A DNA stretch of 64,000 nucleotides from Allopontixanthobacter sp034376665. GTDB lineage: Bacteria; Pseudomonadota; Alphaproteobacteria; Sphingomonadales; Sphingomonadaceae. The number at the start of each line of letters is the position of its first letter. Position 1 is the stretch's first letter. Shown here piece after piece: positions 1 through 8,348 of the stretch. Where the stretch lies: the NCBI RefSeq assembly GCF_034376665.1, contig NZ_JAXMJI010000067.1:1-64000 (forward strand), in the 5' to 3' direction. The position numbers were made by a program, and so were the translations under genes. Below the pieces are notes generated by a model. It had not been told where the DNA came from. It saw only the letters and a list, made by a program, of their open reading frames with translations, and did no database searches.

Positions 1-514
1 GGTCGTAGCTGGTGAAGGTTATCTGCGCGAGGCGCGTATTAAGACCGAGAGCCGCGGTAACGTTTTCCTGCAAACGCAGGACAATATCGTCGCTGGTGGC
101 ATTTGCGCCGCCATCCTCAAAACCGAGGGCGGCCAACAAGCCGGGATTTGCACTGATCTTCAGGCGTTCCGCGACGCGTTCGGCAGTGTTCCTGCTCAGT
201 ATCCGATCAAGCTGCGTTTGCAGGAAGCGTTCGCTTTCCTGTACCGGAATCTCGGGCTCGAGGCCTCCTTCGGGAATGACCGTCGCCGATTGCTGTTCGA
301 GCTGGACCGAGGCTTGGGCCGTATATTTGGGTTCAGTCAGTAGCGTGATCAACAGGCCGATCAGAAGGGCACCTAAAATGAAGCCCAGCAATACCCAGCG
401 TTGACGATAAGCCATTGCCCAGGTTTTGCTCATGGAAACAGAATTCCCCGCCGTCTTGCGGCGCGTGGTGGTGTGGATCTGTGCCCTTGGTACCTGCGTA
501 GCTAGCGTGTTCAT
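1..514 (-). CDS. Wzz/GumC-type polysaccharide chain-length determinant (partial, C-terminus outside window)
   Basis: Only the first ~171 residues are inside the window. A basic leader is followed by one membrane segment (WVLLGFILGALLIGLLITL, about residues 40-58) and then a periplasmic stretch opening EPKYTAQASVQLEQQ, with a later 'Q-x-E-x-x-R-F-L-Q-T-Q' helix. This is the N-terminal layout of Wzz/BY-kinase-type chain-length regulators. The start at 514 is chosen because GAGGTG lies just upstream; an in-frame ATG at 433 is the alternative. It is the most downstream gene of a leftward group with wza and the sugar transferase, so it probably controls polymer length with the Wza-like exporter. 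Whether a C-terminal tyrosine kinase domain is present cannot be seen. Confidence 0.8.
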   Translation of the reverse strand, partial: MNTLATQVPRAQIHTTTRRKTAGNSVSMSKTWAMAYRQRWVLLGFILGALLIGLLITLLTEPKYTAQASVQLEQQSATVIPEGGLEPEIPVQESERFLQTQLDRILSRNTAERVAERLKISANPGLLAALGFEDGGANATSDDIVLRLQENVTAALGLNTRLAQITFTSYD

Positions 515-560
515 CGCGTCACCTCACTCATTATTTTCTGTTTGCCCACCAGTTCCGCGC

Positions 561-1232
561 TCAAAGCACGCGGAACACATTGAAGACCGGGGCAGCAAGG
601 TAGTCCTGCCAGGCTGCTGCCACCTCGTTAAGACCCACCACGACGCGGTCGCCCGCGATGATCGCCGGGTCGGCATCGATCCCCGCCCTGATTCTCTGCA
701 GATCAAATCGCGCGCCATGCGTCTGGCCGTTGATCTGCCGGAAGACGAACACCTGGTCGAGATCGGCTACATTGGTCGGGCTCTGCGCCATCGCCAGTGC
801 CTCGATCAGCGAAGAATTGCCCCGGATGTCGTACACTCCCGGCTGCTTGACGCTGCCTTCGACGATAACCCTCTGGGTGATCGAATTGACGGTCACGCTG
901 ACATTCGGATTGACCAGATAGGTCGCCAGTCGCTGCCGGATGTCGGACGCCAGTTCGTCGGCCGTTTTGCCCGTGGCATTGACCGAACCAAGCAAGGGCA
1001 GAGGCAGGCGGCCGGACGGGTCAATCTTGACTTCCTCGACACTGAGGTCGGGTTCCTGGAACACGGTGACATTTACCGTGTCCAGCGGGCCGATCTGATA
1101 GCTTTCAACAGTCCGCGGCGCGTCTAATGGAGGGATAATAGCATAGGCCGCCTGTCCCGTCGGAAGCGGACTTTTGACACCGCACGCAGCGCAGGAAAGA
1201 CTTAGAACAGTTACAACAAGAATTCGCTTCAT
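561..1232 (-). CDS. wza: Wza-like polysaccharide export lipoprotein
   Basis: This 223-residue protein begins with a lipoprotein signal peptide; the lipobox ends at Cys17 (LSLSCAAC). The poly-export domain starts at YQIGPLDTVNVTVFQEPDL, and an SLBB-type beta-grasp segment follows (VIVEGSVKQPGVYDIRG). Such proteins form the outer-membrane channel for exopolysaccharide or capsule. The start at 1232 is set by a perfect GGAGGG ribosome site; the longer frame upstream would bury the signal peptide. It is shorter than E. coli Wza (about 380 residues), as is common for alphaproteobacterial export proteins. It lies 46 bp before the Wzz-like gene. Confidence 0.9.
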   Translation of the reverse strand: MKRILVVTVLSLSCAACGVKSPLPTGQAAYAIIPPLDAPRTVESYQIGPLDTVNVTVFQEPDLSVEEVKIDPSGRLPLPLLGSVNATGKTADELASDIRQRLATYLVNPNVSVTVNSITQRVIVEGSVKQPGVYDIRGNSSLIEALAMAQSPTNVADLDQVFVFRQINGQTHGARFDLQRIRAGIDADPAIIAGDRVVVGLNEVAAAWQDYLAAPVFNVFRVL

Positions 1233-1315
1233 GAGCCTTCCCTCCAGAATTGTGCCATTCGCAAGATACAAACGTGCCTGCAGCAGCCTGCACACCATGT
1301 CTGACATCGCAGCAT

Positions 1316-2065
1316 TCAATACACCCCGCTTCGCTTGATGATCGCCCCTGGCGTTTTCAGGATGACCAGCAGATCGAGCGCCAAACTCCAGTTACGGCAG
1401 TAGAACACGTCGATCGCAACCCGGCGGCGGTAGCTGGTGTCGTTCCTGCCGCTTACCTGCCACAGACCGGTCAGGCCTGGCCTGACGAAGCAATAATCCG
1501 CGAAGTACCGGCCGTAGCGGGCGCTTTCCTTCTCGACGATCGGCCTCGGCCCGACGATGCTCATATGCCCCATAAGTACGCAGAAGAATTGGGGAAGTTC
1601 GTCGAGACTGCTGAGCCGGAGGAACTGGCCAAGCCGGGTGATCCGGGGATCGTGGGTCAGCTTGTGCAGCTCGTTCCACTGCCTGCGGGCATCTTCATTC
1701 CGTTCGAGATAGTCTGCGAGTGCCTTTTCCGCATCCTGCGCCATGGTACGGAACTTGAGGCAGTCGAATGCTGCCCCGTTAAAGCCGATCCGGCGATGCG
1801 CGAAGAAAACCGGGCCTCCGTCAGAGATCTTTATCAGGCCGGCGATCAGCAGCATCAGCGGGCCGAAAAAAATTATCGCGCCGACGCTGATCAGGATGTC
1901 CATTGCGCGCTTGCCAGGAGGAATCGTCCGAGCCGACATGGGAACCGGGCGCCTTTCCGTGCGCCGCGCAGATGCATAGTGGGAACGTAAGCCGTTGGCC
2001 GATGCGATCGCTCCCGGGTTGGGTCCCGGTTTGAACCTTGCGGTCCTGTCGCCTCTAGCGAACAT
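1316..2065 (-). CDS. Initiating sugar transferase (polyprenyl-phosphate hexose-1-phosphate transferase)
   Basis: The protein transfers a sugar-1-phosphate to undecaprenyl phosphate, the first committed step of polysaccharide repeat-unit synthesis. One hydrophobic segment (ILISVGAIIFFGPLMLLIAG) precedes the bacterial sugar transferase domain. Family signatures are present: FDCLKFRTM, LSSLDELPQFF, MSIVGPRP and RPGLTGLWQVSGR. It lacks the large N-terminal membrane region of WbaP/WcaJ, so it is the short ExoY/PssY type. The start is uncertain: 2065 gives 249 residues, while the ATG at 1939 (MSARTIPPGKRAMD) gives about 207 and looks closer to the family length. It heads the leftward EPS group. Confidence 0.9.
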   Translation of the reverse strand: MFARGDRTARFKPGPNPGAIASANGLRSHYASARRTERRPVPMSARTIPPGKRAMDILISVGAIIFFGPLMLLIAGLIKISDGGPVFFAHRRIGFNGAAFDCLKFRTMAQDAEKALADYLERNEDARRQWNELHKLTHDPRITRLGQFLRLSSLDELPQFFCVLMGHMSIVGPRPIVEKESARYGRYFADYCFVRPGLTGLWQVSGRNDTSYRRRVAIDVFYCRNWSLALDLLVILKTPGAIIKRSGVY

Positions 2066-2560
2066 AATGATAATCCGTAGTTCAGGCGTTCTTTGCGCCT
2101 TTCAGGTTAATGTCGAGCGACCCCTCGCTAAACTTACCCCCAGAGCATCCTTCGGATTTTACTTCCGGACGCCCATCCCTCTACAAATCGGAGGCCGTGC
2201 TAAAAGCGACGACTTCTTCCATTATGTTTTACAAACGCAACTATCGTGCGGATATTGCGACTCGAATAATCCGAATAACACTGAGATGACAATTGGTAAA
2301 CATGAAGTGTGCCATATCGGATCGGTTCTGGTCAGAAGATGAACAGTTCGTTATACGCCTGACAGGCGCTGGCGGTTCCGAAGATTCGCAAAACCAGTCG
2401 GCCCCGCATTACGCAGGAGCATCGGAAACGGACACTCGGCGCTGCGGTTTTGCGTGGAAAAGCGCGAGACAATACTGCTGTTCAGTGGCCTTGTTACGCC
2501 GGGCAACATCTCAATACGATATGCGCCGACTGCGTGATCGACCCGTCAGGCCAGGCGTGT
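2066..2560. other. Gene-free region upstream of the EPS group
   Basis: About 500 bp without a credible gene. Open frames here are short and lack family features. The stretch is visibly richer in A and T than the flanks (for example around 2210-2300), which fits a regulatory region for the leftward EPS genes. A small inverted repeat AGCGA-CCCC-TCGCT occurs near 2113. I could not identify a convincing promoter. Confidence 0.5.
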
Positions 2561-2785
2561 CTATAGTACGCTGGCCAGCAACGAGGAGCCAAAATACAGG
2601 ATCAACCAAAGAGATGTTGCCATGAAGCCGGCAATGCTGATCCGAAGTGCGCCAGGCCATTTGGCATTTCCCAGCATATCCGCCCAGGATTCGGCGTTTC
2701 TGTTACCGGCAATTCGAATCGATCTGGCACCAAACGGCAGTCTAGCCAGTGCCGTGGCCAAAGTAATCCTTGAAATGTGAGCCAT
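2561..2785 (-). CDS. Small single-pass membrane protein, unknown function
   Basis: This 74-residue protein has an amphipathic, basic N-terminal half and one C-terminal membrane helix. The ATG at 2785 is preceded by GGAGGGG, a strong ribosome site, which argues for a real gene. The stretch W-x-G-x-L-R-x-S-I-A-x3-A-x3-W that leads into the helix recurs in the 52-residue protein at 6262-6420, so the two appear related. Its position between the EPS genes and the phosphatase suggests a role in envelope or polysaccharide assembly, but that is inference from location only. No named family was recognised. Confidence 0.6.
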   Translation of the reverse strand: MAHISRITLATALARLPFGARSIRIAGNRNAESWADMLGNAKWPGALRISIAGFMATSLWLILYFGSSLLASVL

Positions 2786-3235
2786 TATCCCCTCCGCGAC
2801 CGTCGGAATCTCCTGAAGCCGGGCCGACGATCCGAGCCATTCATGGCAAACAGCCAAGATTGGCAGGATCAGTCGGAAACTCGATAGTTCGAGAAAGGTT
2901 GGGCCATAATGCGGCTTCGCCCCCGACTAACTCTGATGACCAGGATTCTTCCCGGTTCGTTATAAAACATAGGTTAACACCATGAAGGCGGCGAAGCAAC
3001 TATTCTGGTCTCGACTTTCATGCCGTTGAAGTTCTTGACATCTTTGACGGGCCTCAAAGGTTTTCAACAGACCTTCAACAATGCAGCCATGTACTGCAAG
3101 ACTGCGAATGCCTGGAACCGTGAAGCAAATCGGAGGTTCTATTCGCAAGCGGACCACCGGCAGCGGGTGCGATTTGCCACGGTTCCGCAGCCACACTACA
3201 TTGATTGTCCAGTGTCCGCCTGATTTCGGTTTCGA
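2786..3235. other. Gene-free region before the phosphatase gene
   Basis: About 450 bp between divergent genes. No reading frame here resembles a known protein, and no clear terminator was found. An A/T-rich patch GTTATAAAACATAGGTTAA lies near 2958-2976 and a TTGACA hexamer near 3037, but neither has a properly spaced partner. A long antisense frame that extends in from the phosphatase gene (2960-3874, minus) is treated as a shadow. Confidence 0.4.
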
Positions 3236-4006
3236 TTGCGAGTTGCCCCCTTGATCCGCCACTTGTTCCGCAGGAAAGCAAAAAGCGCCGTCACCCACGC
3301 CGGCGAGCGGGTGTACGCGGTCGGCGATATCCACGGACGTATCGACCTTTTTCGCAGTATACTCAAACAGATACAGATTGACGGCCAGGAACGTGGCCCC
3401 AACTCGACCCGTATCGTACTGCTCGGCGACCTTATCGATCGCGGTCCGTCGTCCCGGCAAGTGCTGGAACTGGTGCTGCACCTGCATCGCTCCAGCGAGG
3501 GCTTCGTTGTGCTGTCCGGAAACCATGAAGAAATGCTGCTGGAAAGTTGTGCCGGAAACGGCACGATGCAGAACCTGTGGCTGGACTGCGGCGGCATGGA
3601 AACTCTTCGCAGCTACGGTATCGAGCGTGCAATGCTTCGTGGCCTGAGGCCTGCGGAGCTTGGTGAGCTGATCACCCGGACGATTGGAAGGCCGACACTG
3701 GAATGGATCAGCGCGCTTCCCCTTACATTCCGGTCGGGCGACTATTTCTTCTGCCATGCGGGTGTGCGTCCGGGGGTGGCGCTGGATGAGCAGCGGCGAG
3801 AGGACCTGCTGTGGATCCGCGACGAATTTCTCGACAGCTCGGCAGACCACGGCGCGATGATCGTCCATGGCCATAGCGAACAGTCCAGGATCGAGGTCGA
3901 GAACAACCGTATCAATATCGATACGGCGGCGTATCGAACCAATGTGCTGTCAGCCTTGGCAGTCGAGGGCAAGGAACGCTGGTTCGTGGAAGCCTGCCAT
4001 CCTTAA
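3236..4006 (+). CDS. Metallophosphoesterase (PPP-type protein phosphatase/ApaH-like)
   Basis: A 256-residue calcineurin-like phosphatase. The metal and catalytic motifs are in the canonical order: GDIHG (about residue 31), GDLIDRG (about 64), GNHEE (about 95), FCHAGVRPG (about 178) and HGHS (about 215). It should hydrolyse phosphoprotein or dinucleotide polyphosphate substrates with two bound metals. Only TTG starts are available (3236, 3251, 3266) and no strong ribosome site is visible, so the first residues are uncertain. It lies inside the polysaccharide locus, convergent with the sulfotransferase genes. One possible link, not shown by the sequence, is removal of phosphate by-products or control of a kinase. 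Confidence 0.88.
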   Translation: MRVAPLIRHLFRRKAKSAVTHAGERVYAVGDIHGRIDLFRSILKQIQIDGQERGPNSTRIVLLGDLIDRGPSSRQVLELVLHLHRSSEGFVVLSGNHEEMLLESCAGNGTMQNLWLDCGGMETLRSYGIERAMLRGLRPAELGELITRTIGRPTLEWISALPLTFRSGDYFFCHAGVRPGVALDEQRREDLLWIRDEFLDSSADHGAMIVHGHSEQSRIEVENNRINIDTAAYRTNVLSALAVEGKERWFVEACHP

Positions 4007-4091
4007 AAAAACTGGGATTTTGCCATCCCGCTGTGACCCGCCCCGTTCGCGCGAGATCCACTTTCGGAAGAAACGCTCTTGAAAGCTTGCG

Positions 4092-5075
4092 TCAGACAGG
4101 GGCCTTCAGACGCCCGGTTAGCTTGCCGAGCTTCCTCCACCCAGCGCTTGTCGCCAGCTTTATCATCGCCCCGATGTCCATTACGCCAAGCCGACCGCCG
4201 TGGTGCCGTTTGTAACCGAGCCGCTGCATCGCCCTGCCCGGGATCAATTCCAGAGCCATGGTTTCGCGCGTCGACAATTTCTTTTGCCACCTGTCGATCC
4301 TGTCAGCCATCGGTCCCCGGCCTACGTTGCGGTGCAGGTGCTTCTGTTCGTCGGGGATCAGCTCGACGAGGGTCGCAGGTTCAGCAGTTTCGCCTGCACT
4401 GAGCCGGCCGCTGTCCAGGCCGAGAAGTTCGGCAATCTTGCCAAGCGTTGGCTCGTTTTCCAGAATCAGGTCTTCATAGCGTACCATCATGCCGAAAGGG
4501 GCATGGGAAAGCCGGGTTGCCTCATTGACCGCTTGCCGCCAGCGCAAGCCTGCAACCAGAGGATTGTCCTGCATCGGCTGATGAGTCCGGCTTGAAAGGC
4601 TTTCCCGCTGCGAGACGAACATGGCGCGCGGGTCGCGGATCAGAAATATTGCGCGCACTTTCCGATCGCGCTGCAGGGCCTGGTATCCATGGCGAGCGAT
4701 CAGATCGCTCAGGAAGTGACCTTTTACCGCCACCCAGGATGCGTTTGGCCGATGGGTGTCTGCAAAGCTGTCGCAAAGAGCATAGAATATGTCGAGCTCG
4801 TCGCTTGCCGCAGCGGCGCGTTCGCCCAGCAGCGAGCTGGACACCTTCCACGATGAAAGTTTTGGATCCATCGTCAGATCTTGCCCGAGACGCTCTATCC
4901 GGGCCCCCACTGCGGAAGGCGTGCAGGCCCGGCTCAGCAACCGTTCCAACGGCTCGTGGCCCTCCGGGGCAACGGCTACATCGGGATGCTGGCTAAGCTG
5001 GTTGGCCAGGAACGTAGAGCCGGTCCGGTTCTGATAGATCAGGAAAAGAATGTTACGTTTGTACATGATCCGCAT
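4092..5075 (-). CDS. Sulfotransferase (PAPS-dependent), second of a pair
   Basis: A 327-residue Stf0/sulfotransferase-3-like protein. The 5'-phosphosulfate loop is YQNRTGSTFLANQL near the N-terminus, and the 3'-phosphate-binding segment is IFLIRDPRAMFVSQRES in the middle. It should move sulfate from PAPS to a hydroxyl on sugar or lipid. The start is placed at ATG 5075, which shares a base with the stop of the upstream sulfotransferase (TGATG), a translational coupling signal; a GTG three bases upstream and an ATG at 5066 are alternatives. Its location in the EPS locus suggests a polysaccharide acceptor. The two sulfotransferases are not close copies of each other. Confidence 0.85.
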   Translation of the reverse strand: MRIMYKRNILFLIYQNRTGSTFLANQLSQHPDVAVAPEGHEPLERLLSRACTPSAVGARIERLGQDLTMDPKLSSWKVSSSLLGERAAAASDELDIFYALCDSFADTHRPNASWVAVKGHFLSDLIARHGYQALQRDRKVRAIFLIRDPRAMFVSQRESLSSRTHQPMQDNPLVAGLRWRQAVNEATRLSHAPFGMMVRYEDLILENEPTLGKIAELLGLDSGRLSAGETAEPATLVELIPDEQKHLHRNVGRGPMADRIDRWQKKLSTRETMALELIPGRAMQRLGYKRHHGGRLGVMDIGAMIKLATSAGWRKLGKLTGRLKAPV

Positions 5076-5902
5076 CACGGCCCGAGGCGGCGGCGCCAGC
5101 CATCGGCTTCGGGCAAGATCGTGGCGAGAGCTTCGAGATCGGAATCGAAAGCCTCCCGGAATATCTGGTGGTCTACTTCGGGCATCTGGGACTTCTCGTT
5201 TCCGGCATTGTAAACCTTGTAGTCGATCCCGGAGGGAGGCGGGGCAATTCCCAGATACTCACAGCATTGTGAAACAGCCGTGGCAGGGTCAGACTGGAGC
5301 TGGTCAAGTGACAGTACATGTATCCCTTCCGCGCCGGCGATTTTCTGGAACCGGGAAATCTGGGCCATGTATCGGCCGCGGGCAAGATAGGATTGGCGCT
5401 TCAACGCCTCGAGATGCGCCCGATCGAGAACCCGGTCCGTCGTGAACCGCAGTCGCTCGCCTTCCGCGCGCAAGGCATCGGCAAAGCCGAGCTGTTCCCT
5501 GCCTTTGCGTTTTTCGTGCCGATAGTGTGACCATGCACGTTCGATCGGACAGCGCAGGATAGCAACAAATTTGGCATGAAGCCCAGCCGCCTCGATCCGG
5601 TCCGGAACATCCGGGTGGAACAGGTAGAACGGCGTCGCTTCACCTGTTACCGAAGCGCGGCCGGCGTGATCGGGAAAAAACGCCTTGTACCAGCTGAGCG
5701 GCGGCAGCGTGAACTGGCTGAAATAATGCACTTCCTTGCGCAGCGGAGGGGCCACATCCGGAGATTGGCACAGGTAATTGTACAGACTGGTCGTACCCGC
5801 TTTCTGCGCGCCGAGGATCAAAAAGTCTGGCAAGCGGCCCTGGCCCGTCAGCCGGCGCGCGGTGTGCCGCGAGACAAGTGACGCGCGGGAAACTACGCTC
5901 AT
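5075..5902 (-). CDS. Sulfotransferase (heparan-sulfotransferase-like), first of a pair
   Basis: A 275-residue sulfotransferase domain protein. It opens with the PAPS loop DFLILGAQKAGTTSLYNYL, followed by KEVHYFSQF and a second PAPS site ILRCPIERAWSHYRH, the pattern of the carbohydrate (NDST/HS) sulfotransferase branch. The protein has no signal peptide and should act in the cytoplasm on lipid-linked or nucleotide-linked precursors. It is directly upstream of, and coupled to, the second sulfotransferase. The pair predicts a sulfated exopolysaccharide. PAPS synthesis genes are not in the window. Confidence 0.88.
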   Translation of the reverse strand: MSVVSRASLVSRHTARRLTGQGRLPDFLILGAQKAGTTSLYNYLCQSPDVAPPLRKEVHYFSQFTLPPLSWYKAFFPDHAGRASVTGEATPFYLFHPDVPDRIEAAGLHAKFVAILRCPIERAWSHYRHEKRKGREQLGFADALRAEGERLRFTTDRVLDRAHLEALKRQSYLARGRYMAQISRFQKIAGAEGIHVLSLDQLQSDPATAVSQCCEYLGIAPPPSGIDYKVYNAGNEKSQMPEVDHQIFREAFDSDLEALATILPEADGWRRRLGP

Positions 5903-6261
5903 GGTGTGGCCGCCATTGACTTGCGCGCGGAGAACGCACCTGTTCGGTCAAAAATGAACCAGGAATCTTGTGCTGAAGCGGAGTTTATCCTGGCCAAGGT
6001 GAAGCCCTCAATCTCATGTTACATACCTGGCGTGAATTGTTGGTGCATCATGCTAACTCGCTCCTGCCAACATAGTTTCCCGATGCACGATTTATGTCAA
6101 CCAACCAACCAACCGCTGACCCTCGTCACCCGGCAGCAGGTCCTCACGTTTTCTTAACCAGTTTTGACCAGTCTCCAGGCTTGGGCCACGATTGCCAGCG
6201 CTTCGTGCGGCAATCTGGTCTGAACTGTAGGCTAAAAGCGAAAGCGGATTGGGGCCGAACG
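5903..6261. other. Gene-free divergent region between sulfotransferase pair and small membrane protein gene
   Basis: About 360 bp. It holds a (CAAC)4 run at 6098-6114 and a 7-bp inverted repeat GATTGCC/GGCAATC at 6190-6196 and 6209-6215 with a 12-base loop. The inverted repeat lies about 47 bp before the small membrane protein start and could be an operator or an RNA hairpin. No good promoter was identified and no protein-coding frame is convincing. Confidence 0.4.
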
Positions 6262-6420
6262 ATGGAAATGAAAAATATCGGGCTCGCCGCGACCGACCGC
6301 GGGCATATCCGACCCGCCCCCCGGCTTTGGGCCGGCTGGCTGCGCGTGAGCATTGCTCTGGGGCTGGCGATTGGCACATGGTCCGCCGCGATCTATCTGA
6401 TCGATGCCATTGCCCTTTGA
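6262..6420 (+). CDS. Tiny single-pass membrane protein, unknown function
   Basis: A 52-residue protein with a short polar N-terminus and one membrane helix. It shares the pattern W-x-G-x-L-R-x-S-I-A-x3-A-x3-W-x4-Y with the protein encoded at 2561-2785, with identical spacing up to the last Trp. That similarity supports it as a gene despite a weak ribosome site (GGGG 8 bases upstream). A second ATG two codons later is an alternative start. It precedes the O-antigen ligase-like gene by 159 bp. Its function is unknown; a small subunit or regulator of the polysaccharide machinery is a guess from context. Confidence 0.55.
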   Translation: MEMKNIGLAATDRGHIRPAPRLWAGWLRVSIALGLAIGTWSAAIYLIDAIAL

Positions 6421-6494
6421 TCGCAAGGGGCACTTCTTGGAGGTTTGGCTTGCCACCGGACGCGCAATTTAGCGGGCCGGAATTGAATAGGGTG

Positions 6495-6523
6495 TTGTCA
6501 AATTCAATTTGAAAGACTTTAAT
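6495..6523 (+). promoter_or_regulatory. Predicted sigma-70 promoter of the polymerase/ligase gene, with overlapping inverted repeat
   Basis: TTGTCA (6495-6500) and TTTAAT (6518-6523) are separated by 17 bp. An 8-bp inverted repeat, AATTGAAT (6481-6488) and ATTCAATT (6502-6509), brackets the -35 box and could bind a repressor. Transcription from here would begin near 6530, which makes the GTG at 6529 unusable and supports the ATG at 6580 as the start of the next gene. Confidence 0.5.
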
Positions 6524-6579
6524 GCAGGGTGAGGGGAACCTTCCAAACTGCGTTAGGCTTTCAACACATTGAGCTTTTG

Positions 6580-7923
6580 ATGGTCCCACAACAAGAAATC
6601 CTGACAGAACCGCGTCCCACGATTTTGGAACGGGCTTTGGCGGCTACCTTGCTGGCGGTCCTGCTTCTTATCAACGTGGCCCTGATCGATTTCAGTATAG
6701 CCGATTTTCCGGTCCGCGGCATGGCTGCGATCGCCCTGCTTGGTGCAGCGATTCTGATCTATCCTGCACGGGTGTTGGCTGTCGTCCGGCAACATTCGCT
6801 TTTGCTGTGGCTCACGGCGGGGTTTGCCTTTCTCGGTGCCTTTGTCAGTTTCGCCAATGGCACCGAATTCAGCCTGGTCTGGCAGGGTCTGATGGAAGTA
6901 CCCCTGCAAGTTGCGGTGACGGTCATCATCGCCAGTGTCCTGGTTCAGATTGCGGGTGTCGGGGCCGGTATCTGGGTGATTGCCGCAGTAATCGGAGGAA
7001 GCGCGCTGGTCGCGGTGCTCCAGTTCATGGGTCTGGATGCAGCCTGGCAGTTGCGCGAATGGCTCGGCAATCTGCAGGGTCTCTCCCGCTCCGAACCGGT
7101 GATCAACCGCAGGCCGATGGGCATTTCCTTTTCGCCTATCCAGCTATCCACCCAGCTGTGCGTGGCTTTTGCGGTATTTGCGGCAGCACGGGACAGGCTT
7201 GGCAGCACGGCCGAAAGCAAGGCGCCGGCCGACCCCCTGATCCTGTTCGCATTGGCGGTACTCGTGGTGGGAAGCCTGGTCACCCTGACGCGCTCACCCA
7301 TTTTGGGTGCAGCGATATTCCTGGTATTTTACACTCTGCTTCGACCGGGTACCTGGCTTGTGTTTGGCGGGTTGCTGGCGGTCGTCGCCATTTACCTCAT
7401 CGGTCCCTACATTCTTGATCTGGTCCAGCAAAGCGCTCCACGGGTGATCCGCACCGATGATGGCTCGGTCATGGCGCGCGCATCGATGAACACCTTCGGC
7501 CTGATGCTGTTTGCCGACAACCCCCTGGGGTACGGCTATGCATTCCGGCCGGGAGACCATTGGACAAGATTCTGGCAGGAGCTGCAATATACTCCCTCGC
7601 CTGATGCGGCGGCCGATAAGGAATTGCATAATTACCTGCTTAATATGCTCAACACATACGGGATCGGGTTGTTGCTGATCCTCCCGCTAGTGGTCGTGCT
7701 GCTGAAGCGGGCACAGCCGGTGCTGATTTTCTTCATTCCCTATATCGTCCACATCCTGTTCCACAATTCCGGCCCCTTCTGGACCGACATTCCGTTCTGG
7801 TTCGGGGTCGCAGTGCTTTCCGCTTTGCCGCGGCACGTACAGCCTGACGACGAATACGTGGAATACGCGATGGACGAAGATGGCCGGAACCGCGCCAGCC
7901 GTGCGCGAACCGCTGCCGGTTGA
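6580..7923 (+). CDS. O-antigen ligase/polymerase-like polytopic membrane protein
   Basis: A 447-residue protein with about ten to twelve membrane segments, a large periplasmic loop before the last group, and the motif NPLGYGYAFRPGDHW followed by a conserved His-Asn pair (KELHNYLLNML). This is the layout of the Wzy/WaaL O-antigen ligase family. It should polymerise or ligate undecaprenyl-linked repeat units at the periplasmic face. The start at 6580 is chosen from the promoter position; an in-frame GTG at 6529 exists. The C-terminal tail is acidic and cytoplasmic. With the sugar transferase, Wza and Wzz homologues it completes the core of a Wzx/Wzy-type locus, although no flippase is seen here. 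Confidence 0.8.
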   Translation: MVPQQEILTEPRPTILERALAATLLAVLLLINVALIDFSIADFPVRGMAAIALLGAAILIYPARVLAVVRQHSLLLWLTAGFAFLGAFVSFANGTEFSLVWQGLMEVPLQVAVTVIIASVLVQIAGVGAGIWVIAAVIGGSALVAVLQFMGLDAAWQLREWLGNLQGLSRSEPVINRRPMGISFSPIQLSTQLCVAFAVFAAARDRLGSTAESKAPADPLILFALAVLVVGSLVTLTRSPILGAAIFLVFYTLLRPGTWLVFGGLLAVVAIYLIGPYILDLVQQSAPRVIRTDDGSVMARASMNTFGLMLFADNPLGYGYAFRPGDHWTRFWQELQYTPSPDAAADKELHNYLLNMLNTYGIGLLLILPLVVVLLKRAQPVLIFFIPYIVHILFHNSGPFWTDIPFWFGVAVLSALPRHVQPDDEYVEYAMDEDGRNRASRARTAAG

Positions 7924-8036
7924 TCGTAGTTCCTAGTAAATTTGGGCGACTCGCGAAGGACAATTTACGACTTTGTCAGTGTGCAGCTTGGCCGTTTGGT
8001 CTCGTTGTGGCGAGTGCAGTTGCCCTTAAATGAAAA

Positions 8037-8348
8037 TCAGTCGTGCAGATCTACGCCCGTGCTCGGGTTGCATTCGAGTATAGGCGGATGGTCGGATGGA
8101 CCATTGAACATGGATGGATCAATCGCTCCCTGTCTGACCAGCTGCCCGTAAGACTGAACTCTCATTGCTTCGAGATCATCGTCTATGTAATATTCATCGT
8201 TCAGCCCCGAGAACGCGCAAATGGATCTGCCATTTACATCTTTATACTCGCCGCCATTGCTGCCCTTCACCTCACCGGCAAAAGAAGGGGGGCTGAGAAA
8301 CACAGCTGCAGTCGCTGCAAACACGGTCAATTTCTTGGAATACGTCAT
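8037..8348 (-). CDS. Small secreted protein, unknown function
   Basis: A 103-residue protein with a clear Sec signal peptide (MTYSKKLTVFAATAAVFLSPPSFA, cleavage expected after SFA). The mature part is acidic, has two cysteines (SICAFSG and LECNPST) that could form a disulfide, and is rich in Asp and Gly. The start at 8348 is fixed by GGAGG eight bases upstream; a GTG just before it is less well placed. No family was recognised. It lies downstream of and convergent with the ligase-like gene and is probably transcribed alone. Confidence 0.65.
   Translation of the reverse strand: MTYSKKLTVFAATAAVFLSPPSFAGEVKGSNGGEYKDVNGRSICAFSGLNDEYYIDDDLEAMRVQSYGQLVRQGAIDPSMFNGPSDHPPILECNPSTGVDLHD

Noticed and set aside
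2960..3874. 304-codon minus-strand open frame over the phosphatase gene
   Set aside because: It mirrors the phosphatase coding frame, has no domain or ribosome site, and the plus-strand product has all five metallophosphoesterase motifs.
6098..6114. (CAAC)4 tetranucleotide run as a phase-variation tract
   Set aside because: Only four units, and it lies in an intergenic region rather than in a coding frame or between promoter boxes.
6535..6556. GGAAC followed by CGTT before the O-antigen ligase-like gene as an EcfG promoter
   Set aside because: The spacer is only 11 bp; EcfG promoters need 16-17 bp.
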